Positions 50,228 to 58,514 of a stretch of 63,967 nucleotides of DNA are shown here, in pieces. Origin of the DNA: Bordetella petrii. Lineage in GTDB: Bacteria; Pseudomonadota; Gammaproteobacteria; Burkholderiales; Burkholderiaceae_B. The first letter of the stretch is position 1. Each line of letters begins with the position of its first letter. The position numbers were made by a program, and so were the translations under genes. The notes beneath the pieces were generated by a model. That model was not told the origin of the DNA and made no database searches. It saw only the letters and a list, made by a program, of their open reading frames with translations. Where the stretch lies: assembly GCA_017745595.1 (NCBI GenBank), contig WMBV01000031.1, forward strand, positions 1 to 63,967, read 5' to 3'.

Positions 50228-51137
50228 AGAACAAGCGCTAGCTGACTGTAGAGTATTTGACGTCGCTAATGGAGTGCTGTCTCTCTGGGTTTTCAAGAAA
50301 CGTCAGCAGGGAGGCTACACTGCGAATTCAATTGATATTACGAATGAATTGGCTGCCGAGTTGAGAGCTATCATCTCAGCGGCGCTACAAGCTCGCACAG
50401 AAGTAGAAGACTACACGTTGATTGCGCAGAATAATGAGGTCAGTTGCCTACATGTGGGCGTTGATGAGACTTCGTTCTTGGATTTGAAAGCGTTGTTGGA
50501 TGAACCACCGGAAGAACATCGAATTTCAGGTGAGCGTGCTTTTAAAAATATTGCGGGCTATGTGATCCGAGTGCGTTCCGCAGAGCGAGTCTTATATTGT
50601 GTGAGACGCGTTACTGATGCTTGGAAGACAAAAAAAGCGCGGACGGTAATCAATGTCGTAATGCGAGCAAATCAAATGGATTTGGTCGAAGACCGTAGTT
50701 TCACCATTGCAAAGAGTATCGACTTCTTTGTTCTCGATAACGATCTACTGATTATCGATAAGGGCGCGTTTGAGAGGCTACTTAACTATAGAGTCGGGTA
50801 TGCCAATTCGTTCGCAGAATTACAGGCTGATCCGACATTCCTGAATAGCTTTACTAGCATGGAGCCGTTAATTGAGCACGTGGGCGCCAATGTCATGCAC
50901 CTGCGAAGAATGGCTGTCATCCAACAGAAGGCCAATTATGCTAATCCTGACTATATGCGGCATCTCCGCGAAGTAAACGATCAGGAAAATTGGGGGATCA
51001 CATTTGATGGCGCTGGCCGCATCGTAGCTACGGCTGACACCATGAGAGTAATCATGCAAGTTTTACTTAACCACCGTCTTTACTCGAAGTTATCACAGTC
51101 AACGTTTGACGTGCCGTCTGCTGTAGCGGCGGCGTAA
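50220..51137 (+). CDS. kwaB: Kiwa defence effector KwaB (DUF4868)
   Basis: A 305-residue DUF4868 protein. Recognisable blocks are RSFTIAKSIDFFVLDNDLLIIDKGAFERLLNYRVGY and the following NSF...L...F region. KwaB binds DNA and stops phage DNA replication and late transcription after KwaA senses infection. It overlaps kwaA by 8 bp, the standard two-gene Kiwa layout. It ends 12 bp before the convergent antitoxin gene. Confidence 0.88.
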   Translation: MTKEQALADCRVFDVANGVLSLWVFKKRQQGGYTANSIDITNELAAELRAIISAALQARTEVEDYTLIAQNNEVSCLHVGVDETSFLDLKALLDEPPEEHRISGERAFKNIAGYVIRVRSAERVLYCVRRVTDAWKTKKARTVINVVMRANQMDLVEDRSFTIAKSIDFFVLDNDLLIIDKGAFERLLNYRVGYANSFAELQADPTFLNSFTSMEPLIEHVGANVMHLRRMAVIQQKANYANPDYMRHLREVNDQENWGITFDGAGRIVATADTMRVIMQVLLNHRLYSKLSQSTFDVPSAVAAA

Positions 51138-51149
51138 TACAGTGTCGCC

Positions 51150-51485
51150 TTAGGCGTGCGTCAGTAGCAAATGGCCGATAGGTTCCGGCGTTTTGCGGAC
51201 ACAAATTTCAATGTCGTAGCCCAGACGGTTGAGGCAATCCATGAGCTTGCGCTCGGAGAAATTCGAGAACTCTCCGCGCAGCAGGCTTGATACCTTGGGT
51301 TGCGTCAGGCACATGCGTTTGGCGGCTTCGGCCTGTGTCAGGCCTCGCTCGCGAATCGCCTTGGCTATTTCGACCGTCAGCCCTGATTTGATCTGCAGTT
51401 TGTCGGCATCGGGCAATTCAAGGTCGGCAAAGACATTGCCGGAACTGACTTCGACCTCGATGCCGTCAATGATGCGTTTATTCAT
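51150..51485 (-). CDS. higA: HigA-type XRE antitoxin
   Basis: A 111-residue antitoxin. The helix-turn-helix lies at about 43-85 (AKAIRERGLTQAEAAKRMCLTQPKVSSLLRGE). The N-terminal 40 residues would wrap the toxin, and the C-terminus has the FSERKLMDCLNRLGYDIEI ending common in this family. It is the second gene of the pair and overlaps the toxin gene by 8 bp. The complex normally represses its own promoter. Confidence 0.87.
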   Translation of the reverse strand: MNKRIIDGIEVEVSSGNVFADLELPDADKLQIKSGLTVEIAKAIRERGLTQAEAAKRMCLTQPKVSSLLRGEFSNFSERKLMDCLNRLGYDIEICVRKTPEPIGHLLLTHA

Positions 51486-51846
51486 TTCGCAACTCCTGCG
51501 CGATTGCCGCAGCGGTTTTCAAACGCTGACGGATGATGTCCATGTCAGGTTTGGGTGTTTCGATACCGCGTTTGCTCTTCTTCTGAAAGACATGCAAGAC
51601 AAAGACGGCTTGGGCGAAACGGACGGTGTAGACGGTCCGATACGTGCCGCCGGAGTCATCCTCGACAATCTCCAAGATGCCTGCGCTGCCAAACCCTTTC
51701 ATGACTTTGGCGGCTTCGTGCTGCTCGCCGCGCTGGGCGGTGTCCAGCGCATGGCCGAAGAATTTTCGTACGTCTACCGGTAGCGCCAGCAGATCTTTCT
51801 TACTGCTGCCGAGCCAAAAAAGAGGTTTCAGATCGGAAGGTTTCAC
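51478..51846 (-). CDS. higB: HigB/RelE-type toxin (Gp49-like)
   Basis: A 122-residue RelE/ParE-superfamily toxin of the phage Gp49-like/HigB group. The core YRTVYTVRFAQAVFVLHVFQKKSKRG carries the family's arginine and lysine residues, consistent with a ribosome-dependent mRNA interferase. The start is GTG at 51846. Toxin-before-antitoxin order is typical of higBA. Its place beside the integrase suggests it stabilises the ICE. Confidence 0.87.
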   Translation of the reverse strand: MKPSDLKPLFWLGSSKKDLLALPVDVRKFFGHALDTAQRGEQHEAAKVMKGFGSAGILEIVEDDSGGTYRTVYTVRFAQAVFVLHVFQKKSKRGIETPKPDMDIIRQRLKTAAAIAQELRNE

Positions 51847-51954
51847 GTAAATATACCATTTCTGGGATGAATGGGGCTATTGTTGCCGCCCGCATGTGTT
51901 TTCGCGGGATCAGGCCGTTCGCCTGCCCATTGGAATTTGGACCGGATGTGTGAG

Positions 51955-53022
51955 CTATTGGTCCAGCTGATCTAGCTTGTTGACCAGATCCTCGGCGCGT
52001 AAATGTGTATAACGCTTGAGCATCTGCATGGATTTGTGGCCGCTGATCGCCGACACTTCCTGGTCAGACAGGCCTGCTTCGACCAGTCGGCTCACGGCCT
52101 CATGGCGCAGGTCATGGAAGCGGAAGTCTGTCAGGTTGGCGGCTTTCTTAGCGTCATTCCAGGCCTTATCGAACAGATATGGCCGTCGTACACCATCGCG
52201 ACCAGGTTCACCAAAGAACACGAGATCCGTCTCCGGTGGCCGCAGTGGGTTATCGATAGCTGCCTGAAATGCGGAGGTAGCCTTCTTCGTCAGCGGTACA
52301 GTGCGTGGCGACGAGTTCTTGGTGATATCCAGTCGTACGACCCGCCTCGGTAAATCCACCTGGCCGAGACGCAATCCGCTGATTTCCGACAGCCGCATCC
52401 CGGTTTCCAGGGCAATCCGCACGATCCAGCTGAACATGGGGTTGGAGTAGGCATCTACCTCGGTCAGCAGTCGCTGCGTCTCTGCCGAGGTGAGCCGACG
52501 ATTTCGCCCGGCGCCGGGAGAGGGGCGACGGATCTGAGCGACAGGGTTAAACGGCAGTCCCAGGCCCCATTCCTTGATGGCCACCGTAAATAAATGGCTC
52601 AATAGGGCCAGCTCCAACCGAACGGTGTTGTTGGTCCGTGGCACCGGTTTGCCATTTTCGTCGGGGTCGCCCGCCAAGCGCATGTCTCGGTATTGTGCGA
52701 CGACATCGGCGCTGAGGGCGGCCAATGAATATTTGCCAAGCTGCTGCAGCAATGGCCGCGCTTTCTTGTATTCAGATATGCGAGTGGAATCCCGCTTGGT
52801 GGGGGTGACTTCCTGTAGATACCGTTTCAGCGCCGCCTCAACCGTCATCCTCTCGCTGAGCGTGCGCTGGATGTAAACACCTCGTACCATTTCATCTTCG
52901 GTACGTCTGGCCCAGTCTTCGGCGTCCCGCTTGGTACGAAAGGTTTTGGACGAAGTGGGCCAACCCGTCTTTCGGATGAGGGCTTTCCAGGTTCCAGAGG
53001 GTGTCTTAACGATAGTAGCCAT
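51955..53022 (-). CDS. int: Tyrosine recombinase (ICE integrase)
   Basis: A 355-residue phage-type integrase. An arm-binding N-terminus is followed by a SAM-like core domain (about 58-155). The catalytic domain has R210 (ETGMRLSEI), H303-x-x-R306 (HDLRH), H329 (GHKS) and the nucleophile Y338 (RYTHL). It lies 143 bp from the tRNA-Leu-derived repeat, the usual place for an integrase using a tRNA 3' end. CTGTACC sites lie upstream at 53062-53079. Full length and apparently intact. Confidence 0.93.
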   Translation of the reverse strand: MATIVKTPSGTWKALIRKTGWPTSSKTFRTKRDAEDWARRTEDEMVRGVYIQRTLSERMTVEAALKRYLQEVTPTKRDSTRISEYKKARPLLQQLGKYSLAALSADVVAQYRDMRLAGDPDENGKPVPRTNNTVRLELALLSHLFTVAIKEWGLGLPFNPVAQIRRPSPGAGRNRRLTSAETQRLLTEVDAYSNPMFSWIVRIALETGMRLSEISGLRLGQVDLPRRVVRLDITKNSSPRTVPLTKKATSAFQAAIDNPLRPPETDLVFFGEPGRDGVRRPYLFDKAWNDAKKAANLTDFRFHDLRHEAVSRLVEAGLSDQEVSAISGHKSMQMLKRYTHLRAEDLVNKLDQLDQ

Positions 53023-53061
53023 GCGAGTAAGAGCTCCGAAAGTACACTCGGCGCTTCACCA

Positions 53062-53079
53062 CTGTACCGAAACTGTACC
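53062..53079. promoter_or_regulatory. Two CTGTACC sites beside the integrase
   Basis: CTGTACCGA (53062-53070) and CTGTACC (53073-53079) are direct repeats between the integrase start and the right att repeat. The left end of the ICE has four copies in inverted arrangement (291-340). Candidate arm-type sites. Confidence 0.55.
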
Positions 53080-53164
53080 TGGCTCGCAATTTTTGAAAAT
53101 CCCCCAGAGACGGGGTAAGGCTTTGAATCCAGCTAAATACCTGTAAATACGAGGAAATTTAGAC

Positions 53165-53217
53165 TGGTGCCCGGGGCCGGAATCGAACCGGCACGCCTTG
53201 CGGCGGGGGATTTTGAG
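53165..53217 (-). repeat. Right ICE boundary: 3' fragment of tRNA-Leu(CAA)
   Basis: On the minus strand this reads from the anticodon loop CTCAAAA, through the variable arm and T-arm (GGTTCGATTCC), to the acceptor GGGCACCA with a genomic CCA. The 5' half of the tRNA is absent to the right, so this is an integration scar and not a tRNA gene. Its inner part (53176-53217) repeats at 127-169. The intact tRNA probably lies beyond the window. Confidence 0.85.
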
Positions 53218-53240
53218 AATGGCAGAATTTGAGATGATAA

Positions 53241-53260
53241 AACCCGCTGGAACCCGCTAA
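53241..53260. repeat. Tandem 10-bp repeats before the second integrase
   Basis: AACCCGCTGG is followed directly by AACCCGCTAA, between the tRNA scar and the P4-type integrase. Short direct repeats of this kind are often integrase arm sites. Confidence 0.4.
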
Positions 53261-53393
53261 GCCGCGCCAGGCTTGGTTTTCCGGAGGGTCGGATCAATTT
53301 AGCATTACGCTGTAATTGGACGATTTTGGGTGAGTTTCGCTCTCCCTTGGCTCCTATTTGGTTCCTAGAAATCGTCATTTAACAGGAGGCGTT

Positions 53394-54731
53394 ATGGCTA
53401 TTTTGAAGCTAACCAAAACCGTTGTGGAAACCGCCGCAGCTGCGGCCAAGGACTACGAACTGCGTGACACGCTCGTTCCTGGTTTCGTTTGCAAAGTCAC
53501 CACCAAGGGCAAGAAGATATTTGCCCTTCAGTATCGCACAAATGCGGGTGAGCGTCGCAAGCCGACCGTCGGCCGCTTTGGGGAATTGACCGTTGACCAA
53601 GCACGAGAGATTGCTCGAGACTGGCTTGCTGATATTCGTAGGGGGCACGACCCTAGTGCGGAGAAGGCTGCGGCCCGTCGAGCTTTGACTGTCAAGGAGT
53701 TGTGCAAACAATTCATTGAGGAGTACTCGACGCCGCGCAACAAGCCCAGCACGGTTCAAACATACCAAGAGCATATCGACCGCTACATCATTCCGGCCTT
53801 GGGCCGCATCAAGGTGCCAGATCTGACACGTGCCGATGTGAGTGAAATGATGCGTGCCTTTTCGCGCATTCCTTCCACGATCAATCGGGCGTTCGCATGC
53901 CTGCGCAAGATGCTGAACATGGCAGAGGTGTGGGGGTATCGTCCGGATGGCTCGAATCCTTGCCGTCATGTACCGATGTACCCGGAGAAGGGGAAAACCC
54001 GCTTCATCACTGACGATGAGCTTGTGCGCATCTACGAGTACCTGGATCATGCGGATGCGGAGGGCTTGGAACATCCACTATTGACTCTGGGTATACGTCT
54101 GCAGTTTTCTTTCGCAGCACGTATGTCTGAGATCAGGCTGTTGGAATGGGCGTGGGTGGATTTTGAGAATCGCCGCATCGAGTGGCCGGACAGCAAGACG
54201 GGGAAAATATCCAAACCTATGAGCGAAGATGCGTATCAGCTTCTGACCTCGGCGCCCCGCATTGACGGGTCGCCTTACGTCTGCCCAAGTGTATTTCGTG
54301 CCGATCAGCCGATGTCCGAGGGAACCTATAAGAACGGTTGGACGCGTATTCTGGAGCGTGCCAAGGTGCCTCACGTCGGCACCCATGGTATTCGTCATCG
54401 GTCAGCTACTGATATTGCCAATTCAGGGGTATCGGTCAAGATTGGCATGGCGCTGACAGCGCATAAAACGGCAACAATGTTTATGCGGTACGTCCATGCA
54501 GAAGATCATCCTGTTCGGGAGGCGGCCGAACGCGTGGCGAATTTGCGTAAGGGGCTGGTCGGAGCAAGTCTAGAGGGGAGTGCGCCACAGGTTGCTCTAG
54601 GCCCAACCGATCAGGAAAAAGGGCACACCAGCTTGGGGAAGTACCGACCGTATCGACATCGTCGAGTGCTGGATCGCGCTATTCCGCCCGGGACCAAACA
54701 CGCAGGTTCGTTGAAGGTGGAGCAGTCATGA
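53394..54731 (+). CDS. int: P4-type tyrosine integrase (second island)
   Basis: A 445-residue integrase. The N-terminal DUF4102 domain (LTKTVVETAAAAAKDYELRDTLVPGF, LQYRTNAGERRKPTVGRFG) is followed by the core and a catalytic domain with R243 (AARMSEI), H331-x-x-R334, H357 and Y366. The ATG at 53394 has AGGAGG (53384-53389) four bases upstream; a longer TTG frame is less likely. It belongs to a different integrase subfamily from the ICE integrase and probably moved the right-hand island. Confidence 0.93.
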   Translation: MAILKLTKTVVETAAAAAKDYELRDTLVPGFVCKVTTKGKKIFALQYRTNAGERRKPTVGRFGELTVDQAREIARDWLADIRRGHDPSAEKAAARRALTVKELCKQFIEEYSTPRNKPSTVQTYQEHIDRYIIPALGRIKVPDLTRADVSEMMRAFSRIPSTINRAFACLRKMLNMAEVWGYRPDGSNPCRHVPMYPEKGKTRFITDDELVRIYEYLDHADAEGLEHPLLTLGIRLQFSFAARMSEIRLLEWAWVDFENRRIEWPDSKTGKISKPMSEDAYQLLTSAPRIDGSPYVCPSVFRADQPMSEGTYKNGWTRILERAKVPHVGTHGIRHRSATDIANSGVSVKIGMALTAHKTATMFMRYVHAEDHPVREAAERVANLRKGLVGASLEGSAPQVALGPTDQEKGHTSLGKYRPYRHRRVLDRAIPPGTKHAGSLKVEQS

Positions 54732-54958
54732 CAACTGAAAGATCTAAGACGGAAGAACAGCTCATTGAGCGCTACGGTATCCTCTTATCGCTGGATGAAT
54801 TGTCAGAGGTTCTTAAACGCAGTCGGGATGGCGTGCGCGTAGCGATGTTGGGTGACTCGGAGTTTGCTCGGACATGGGAGCCGCTAAAGAGAAAGATAGG
54901 ACGGCGTGTATATTTTCGAACGAGCGATGTCGCACGAGTGATTGATGATAGTCATTGA
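54728..54958 (+). CDS. Small winged-helix/excisionase-like protein
   Basis: A 76-residue paralogue of the protein at 486-698. Shared residues include EEQLI.RYG.LLSL.ELSE.LKRS.DG, SEFAR.W and KRK.GRRVYFR.SDVA. It overlaps the integrase stop by 4 bp (ATGA), so the two are made together. An integrase-coupled small DNA-binding protein is a strong candidate for the excisionase or regulator of that integrase. Confidence 0.75.
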   Translation: MTTERSKTEEQLIERYGILLSLDELSEVLKRSRDGVRVAMLGDSEFARTWEPLKRKIGRRVYFRTSDVARVIDDSH

Positions 54959-54978
54959 TGTTGAGCTAGAACCGTAGC

Positions 54979-56343
54979 TTATGTGGTTGGTGACCAAGGG
55001 GTTTCGGAGTTCCTTGGCTGGCTGGTCTTGCGTGCATAGTCCTCGATCAAGGCCTTGGCTTTTACTGAATCAATTAGAGGTGGGGAGTAGGCGCGCGCTG
55101 TCATGATGCTGCGTAACTGATCTGGAGTAATGCTGTCGAAGGTGGCTTCCACTATGAGGCCCATGCCTTTTTTCAGTTCCCATGTCATGCTTTTGACGAC
55201 TGCGCAGCAGTCCATGCAAATTCTTGGAATATGACGCCATGCAGAGCTACTACGAGTGGGCGTGTGAGTTTGAAATCCCACCTTTCCATTCTGAAACTTC
55301 ACAGTTTGATGCTTAGGACGTGCGCAGGTGGGGCAGTGCCAACCGTCCTCTAATTCCTTCCACATTCGGGCCGAGCCCTCCTGAGATAAGAGAATCGCTT
55401 TGTAGTTCTTAGGCGGGGTACAGCGTGGCTTTCTGTGCACTGTCCGCCAACGACTCCAGTCTGATTGGTGGGAGATAGTTTTTTCTTTAAAGGCGCGTTG
55501 CAGCGCATCGGCTGATAGCCATTCAAAGCCAGACTGCGTTCCACGGTTATAGGGGTTTCCCAGCGTAGGCACTGGTACGAAACCCAGGGGGTATCTTTCG
55601 TACCAGTGGTCTTGCGTGACGGCGGCCTTGGCCACCTCAAGGATCAGCTTCATTCGCGCGCGATAAGTGGGGCGAACGTCGCTCCAGAGGAGGCGTAACT
55701 CGTTCTCGTCGATCTGATGGGGCGTGTGAGGCTGCGACCGGATGAACTGTTGGATTTGGCCGATCGAAAATGATTGATGCGTGAAGTTTATCTTGTCGTG
55801 TTGCGATAGCAGAGCTTTGGCGTGTGCATCTGCATTATTGCAGTCCTCGCACACCAGCACCGGATCATATGCAGCGAAGGTGGTGGCCATGCGTTCCACT
55901 AGAGCCAGGCCGGTACTAGTATGCCGGCTTGTCTGAGTATCTATGAACACCTTCCTGAACGCCGCTTTGAGTGCATCGCTCATGTGATCATGATGGATAA
56001 CGAGTTTTGCCAAAATTTGTTCTTTATTGCCCGCTCTGGAGATTTCGAACTTGTTCCGGTCGCAGCACGGACATTGCCAGTCTTGCGAGGAGCCGATCCA
56101 GTTGCCATTCATTTCGAACGTACCCAGACCGTGATGCGATTTGATCTGACGAGACAATGGCGAGTCAGGACCATCCAGTAATGTCAGAGTCCCATCGTTG
56201 ATGCACTGAATGGCTAATTCCACTGCATGTGCGCGGCGAGCGACCATTTCTTCGTAGTCTCCCCGATACTGCTGCGCCCATTGTTCCAGTGCATTGAACG
56301 TGACGCCTGGTGTATTAGGCGTAGTGTTTCTGACGTTTATCAC
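54979..56343 (-). CDS. HNH-type nuclease with zinc ribbons (hypothetical)
   Basis: A 454-residue protein. A zinc-binding CPCC (91-94) is followed by LVIHHDH (114-120) and VLVCEDCNNADAHAK (162-176); together these match an HNH/McrA-type nuclease core with a split zinc ribbon. A second ribbon lies near the C-terminus (WHCPTCARPK...RICMDCCAVV). I know of no named defence family with this exact arrangement. It is transcribed on the minus strand, convergent with the integrase pair and divergent from the Argonaute operon, with about 300 bp of A+T-rich DNA in front. Confidence 0.7.
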   Translation of the reverse strand: MINVRNTTPNTPGVTFNALEQWAQQYRGDYEEMVARRAHAVELAIQCINDGTLTLLDGPDSPLSRQIKSHHGLGTFEMNGNWIGSSQDWQCPCCDRNKFEISRAGNKEQILAKLVIHHDHMSDALKAAFRKVFIDTQTSRHTSTGLALVERMATTFAAYDPVLVCEDCNNADAHAKALLSQHDKINFTHQSFSIGQIQQFIRSQPHTPHQIDENELRLLWSDVRPTYRARMKLILEVAKAAVTQDHWYERYPLGFVPVPTLGNPYNRGTQSGFEWLSADALQRAFKEKTISHQSDWSRWRTVHRKPRCTPPKNYKAILLSQEGSARMWKELEDGWHCPTCARPKHQTVKFQNGKVGFQTHTPTRSSSAWRHIPRICMDCCAVVKSMTWELKKGMGLIVEATFDSITPDQLRSIMTARAYSPPLIDSVKAKALIEDYARKTSQPRNSETPWSPTT

Positions 56344-56645
56344 GATCGCTTCTCCTCGTTGCGCATTCTGTATATCGACTCTTTTCTGGCATTGAATTTA
56401 GGCCATATTGTGTGTTTGTTGTTATTTTGTAACAACAGGGGTGTGGAGGAAGTAAAGAAGTGTCTATGGATGCCAGTACCGCAAGCCGAGTGTCTTATTT
56501 ACTTCTACTGCTAGCGCTGCTAATCCCTTAACTGGTTGAGTTTTATAAATTTTTTCAAGAGTACAAACGCCGATGACACATCTAACATAATGTGATACGG
56601 TTATTCGTAATGTAAATTTCCTACACAGTATGCCGAGGTTGCTTC
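56344..56645. other. Divergent promoter region, no gene seen
   Basis: An A+T-rich 302-bp gap between two genes pointing away from each other, so it should hold both promoters. GAGG at 56635-56638 serves the SIR2 gene. I see no repeats or small genes. Confidence 0.5.
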
Positions 56646-58514
56646 TTGTCTAATAGCATTCCAGTCATGGTCGCTGCGGAGTTTGCAACTGTCTTCGCGC
56701 TACGGCCCCACCTGTTTTCATGGCTCCTGGGTGCCGGTGCTTCGGCGGCTTCGGGGATCCCGACCGGCTATGCCATGATTGGCGATTTTAAAAAGCGCAT
56801 ATTTTGCAGGGAGACGGGCTATTCCTTGCGCGAGGTCGATGCAGGAGATCAGCTTTGGGTCGAACGCGTCGAAGACTTCTTTCGTAGAACCGCGCTACTT
56901 CCGCCTGGCGGTGACCCCCGCGAATACTCAGCGGCCTTCGAAGCGATATACCCCAACGAAAAACAACGACGCCAGTACATTGATGATGCCATTCGCAAAG
57001 GCACGCCGTGCTTTGGACATCGAGTGCTCGCGGCTTTAATGGCAAGCAGGCAGGCAACCTGTATTTTTACAACCAATTTCGATGCATTAGTCGAGGAATC
57101 AGCAACAGAGATCAATGCTCTATTGCCGGCAGAAGTTAGAACAAAGCCCGTTGTGGCAGCACTGGATTCCGCCGATCGGGCACAGCGCTGCTTGGACGAG
57201 TCAGACTGGCCGCTCATTGCCAAGCTGCACGGCGACTATCAGTCGCTCCAGATCAAAAACACCGATAGTGAACTAGAACAGCAAGACGAGAGAATGCGTC
57301 ATGTGCTGACGCAGTCCTGTAAACGCTTTGGTCTGGTAGTTGTTGGCTACAGTGGACGCGACGCCTCGGTAATGGAAGCACTTGAATCCGTGTTAAAGGA
57401 TCCAAATCCCTTTCCTAATGGACTGTACTGGGTGGCTTCCTCTGCCAATAAATTACTGCCCGCAGTGCGAACGCTATTGGAGAATGCGTTGCTTGCGGGC
57501 GTGGATGTCGCCATCGTGCAAGCCAAGACCTTCGATGAGCTGGCTGCGGATTTGCTGGCGCAGATTCAACTGTCAGACGTGCTAGCGGAGCATGTGTTGC
57601 AGTATCGGGCATCGCCGCGGATTGAAGCCGTCAAGCTCCCTGCGAAGGACGCGCGGTCCTTTCCTGTGTTGCGTTATTCCGCATTATTGGTCAATGAGTT
57701 GCCCCGTGTAGCAAGGCGAATGGTTCTGAAAAAGGCAACCACTACGGCGGATGTGCGGCAACAGCTAAGGGAGAAACAATGCCGTGCCGTAGTGGCCGCG
57801 ATGGGCCGGGAATTAGCCGTGTTCGGCAATGATGCACGAGTTATCGAGGCTCTGGAGGAGTTTGAGGCGCAGCCGGCCGGCACGATTGACTTGAATCCGG
57901 AGCGGGATAGCTGGGCGCTGGGCTTACTGTACGAAGCCATGGTTAGGGCGCTGTCTCGGCATAGGCCGTTGCTGCCACGCTATAAGCGGTCAGGCCATTC
58001 CCTGGTAGTGGCGGCACCCCACGCCGACGAGGCTCCTGAAAGGACGCAGGAGCGTAGGGCGCAGCTTGCTGCGCTTCGTACGGCCTATGAGTCGGAGCTT
58101 ACGGGGAAGGTTCCTAAGCTTGGCTATCCATACCAGGAAGGGATTTTTCTGAAGTTAGAACGGGTCGAAGATCGCTGGTGGTGTGGTTTTGAACCCTATA
58201 CCTTTGTGAATATCCCGCGTACGGAGCCGTCTAAGGCTGACTTACAGGATGGCGATGGGGTGGGGTTGCCTTCGGCTGTTCGAGGTGGTGATCCTGCTGG
58301 TGACTGGCGACGTGAGCGATGGGTTCAGAAATACAACCGGCAATGGGCAGGCATCATCAATGCCTGGGCTGCGTTGCTCGCTGCAAAGGATAAAGATCTT
58401 TCAGCATTTGGTCTTTCCAGTGGCGAGGGTATTGATGCGGTGTTTGTGTTTTCGTCGGTGACTGGCTGGAGTAGGCCAGCTCATCATCACAATTACTTTG
58501 ATAGGACAAAGTAA
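56646..58514 (+). CDS. SIR2-APAZ protein (SPARSA effector)
   Basis: A 622-residue protein. The SIR2-type NADase domain (1-300) has GAGAS (29-33), TTNFDAL (142-148, N144 and D146), KLHGD with H195, and GYSGRD (234-239). The C-terminal half (about 320-622) is the APAZ region that pairs with short Argonautes and helps hold nucleic acid. In SPARSA the complex uses small RNA guides to detect invader DNA, then destroys NAD+ and kills or arrests the cell. The start is TTG at 56646 with GAGG 7 nt upstream; ATG 56667 is the alternative. It overlaps the next start by one base. Confidence 0.88.
   Translation: MSNSIPVMVAAEFATVFALRPHLFSWLLGAGASAASGIPTGYAMIGDFKKRIFCRETGYSLREVDAGDQLWVERVEDFFRRTALLPPGGDPREYSAAFEAIYPNEKQRRQYIDDAIRKGTPCFGHRVLAALMASRQATCIFTTNFDALVEESATEINALLPAEVRTKPVVAALDSADRAQRCLDESDWPLIAKLHGDYQSLQIKNTDSELEQQDERMRHVLTQSCKRFGLVVVGYSGRDASVMEALESVLKDPNPFPNGLYWVASSANKLLPAVRTLLENALLAGVDVAIVQAKTFDELAADLLAQIQLSDVLAEHVLQYRASPRIEAVKLPAKDARSFPVLRYSALLVNELPRVARRMVLKKATTTADVRQQLREKQCRAVVAAMGRELAVFGNDARVIEALEEFEAQPAGTIDLNPERDSWALGLLYEAMVRALSRHRPLLPRYKRSGHSLVVAAPHADEAPERTQERRAQLAALRTAYESELTGKVPKLGYPYQEGIFLKLERVEDRWWCGFEPYTFVNIPRTEPSKADLQDGDGVGLPSAVRGGDPAGDWRRERWVQKYNRQWAGIINAWAALLAAKDKDLSAFGLSSGEGIDAVFVFSSVTGWSRPAHHHNYFDRTK

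Noticed and set aside
53165-53217. A tRNA gene
   Set aside because: Only the part from the anticodon loop to CCA is present; the D-arm and 5' acceptor strand are missing.
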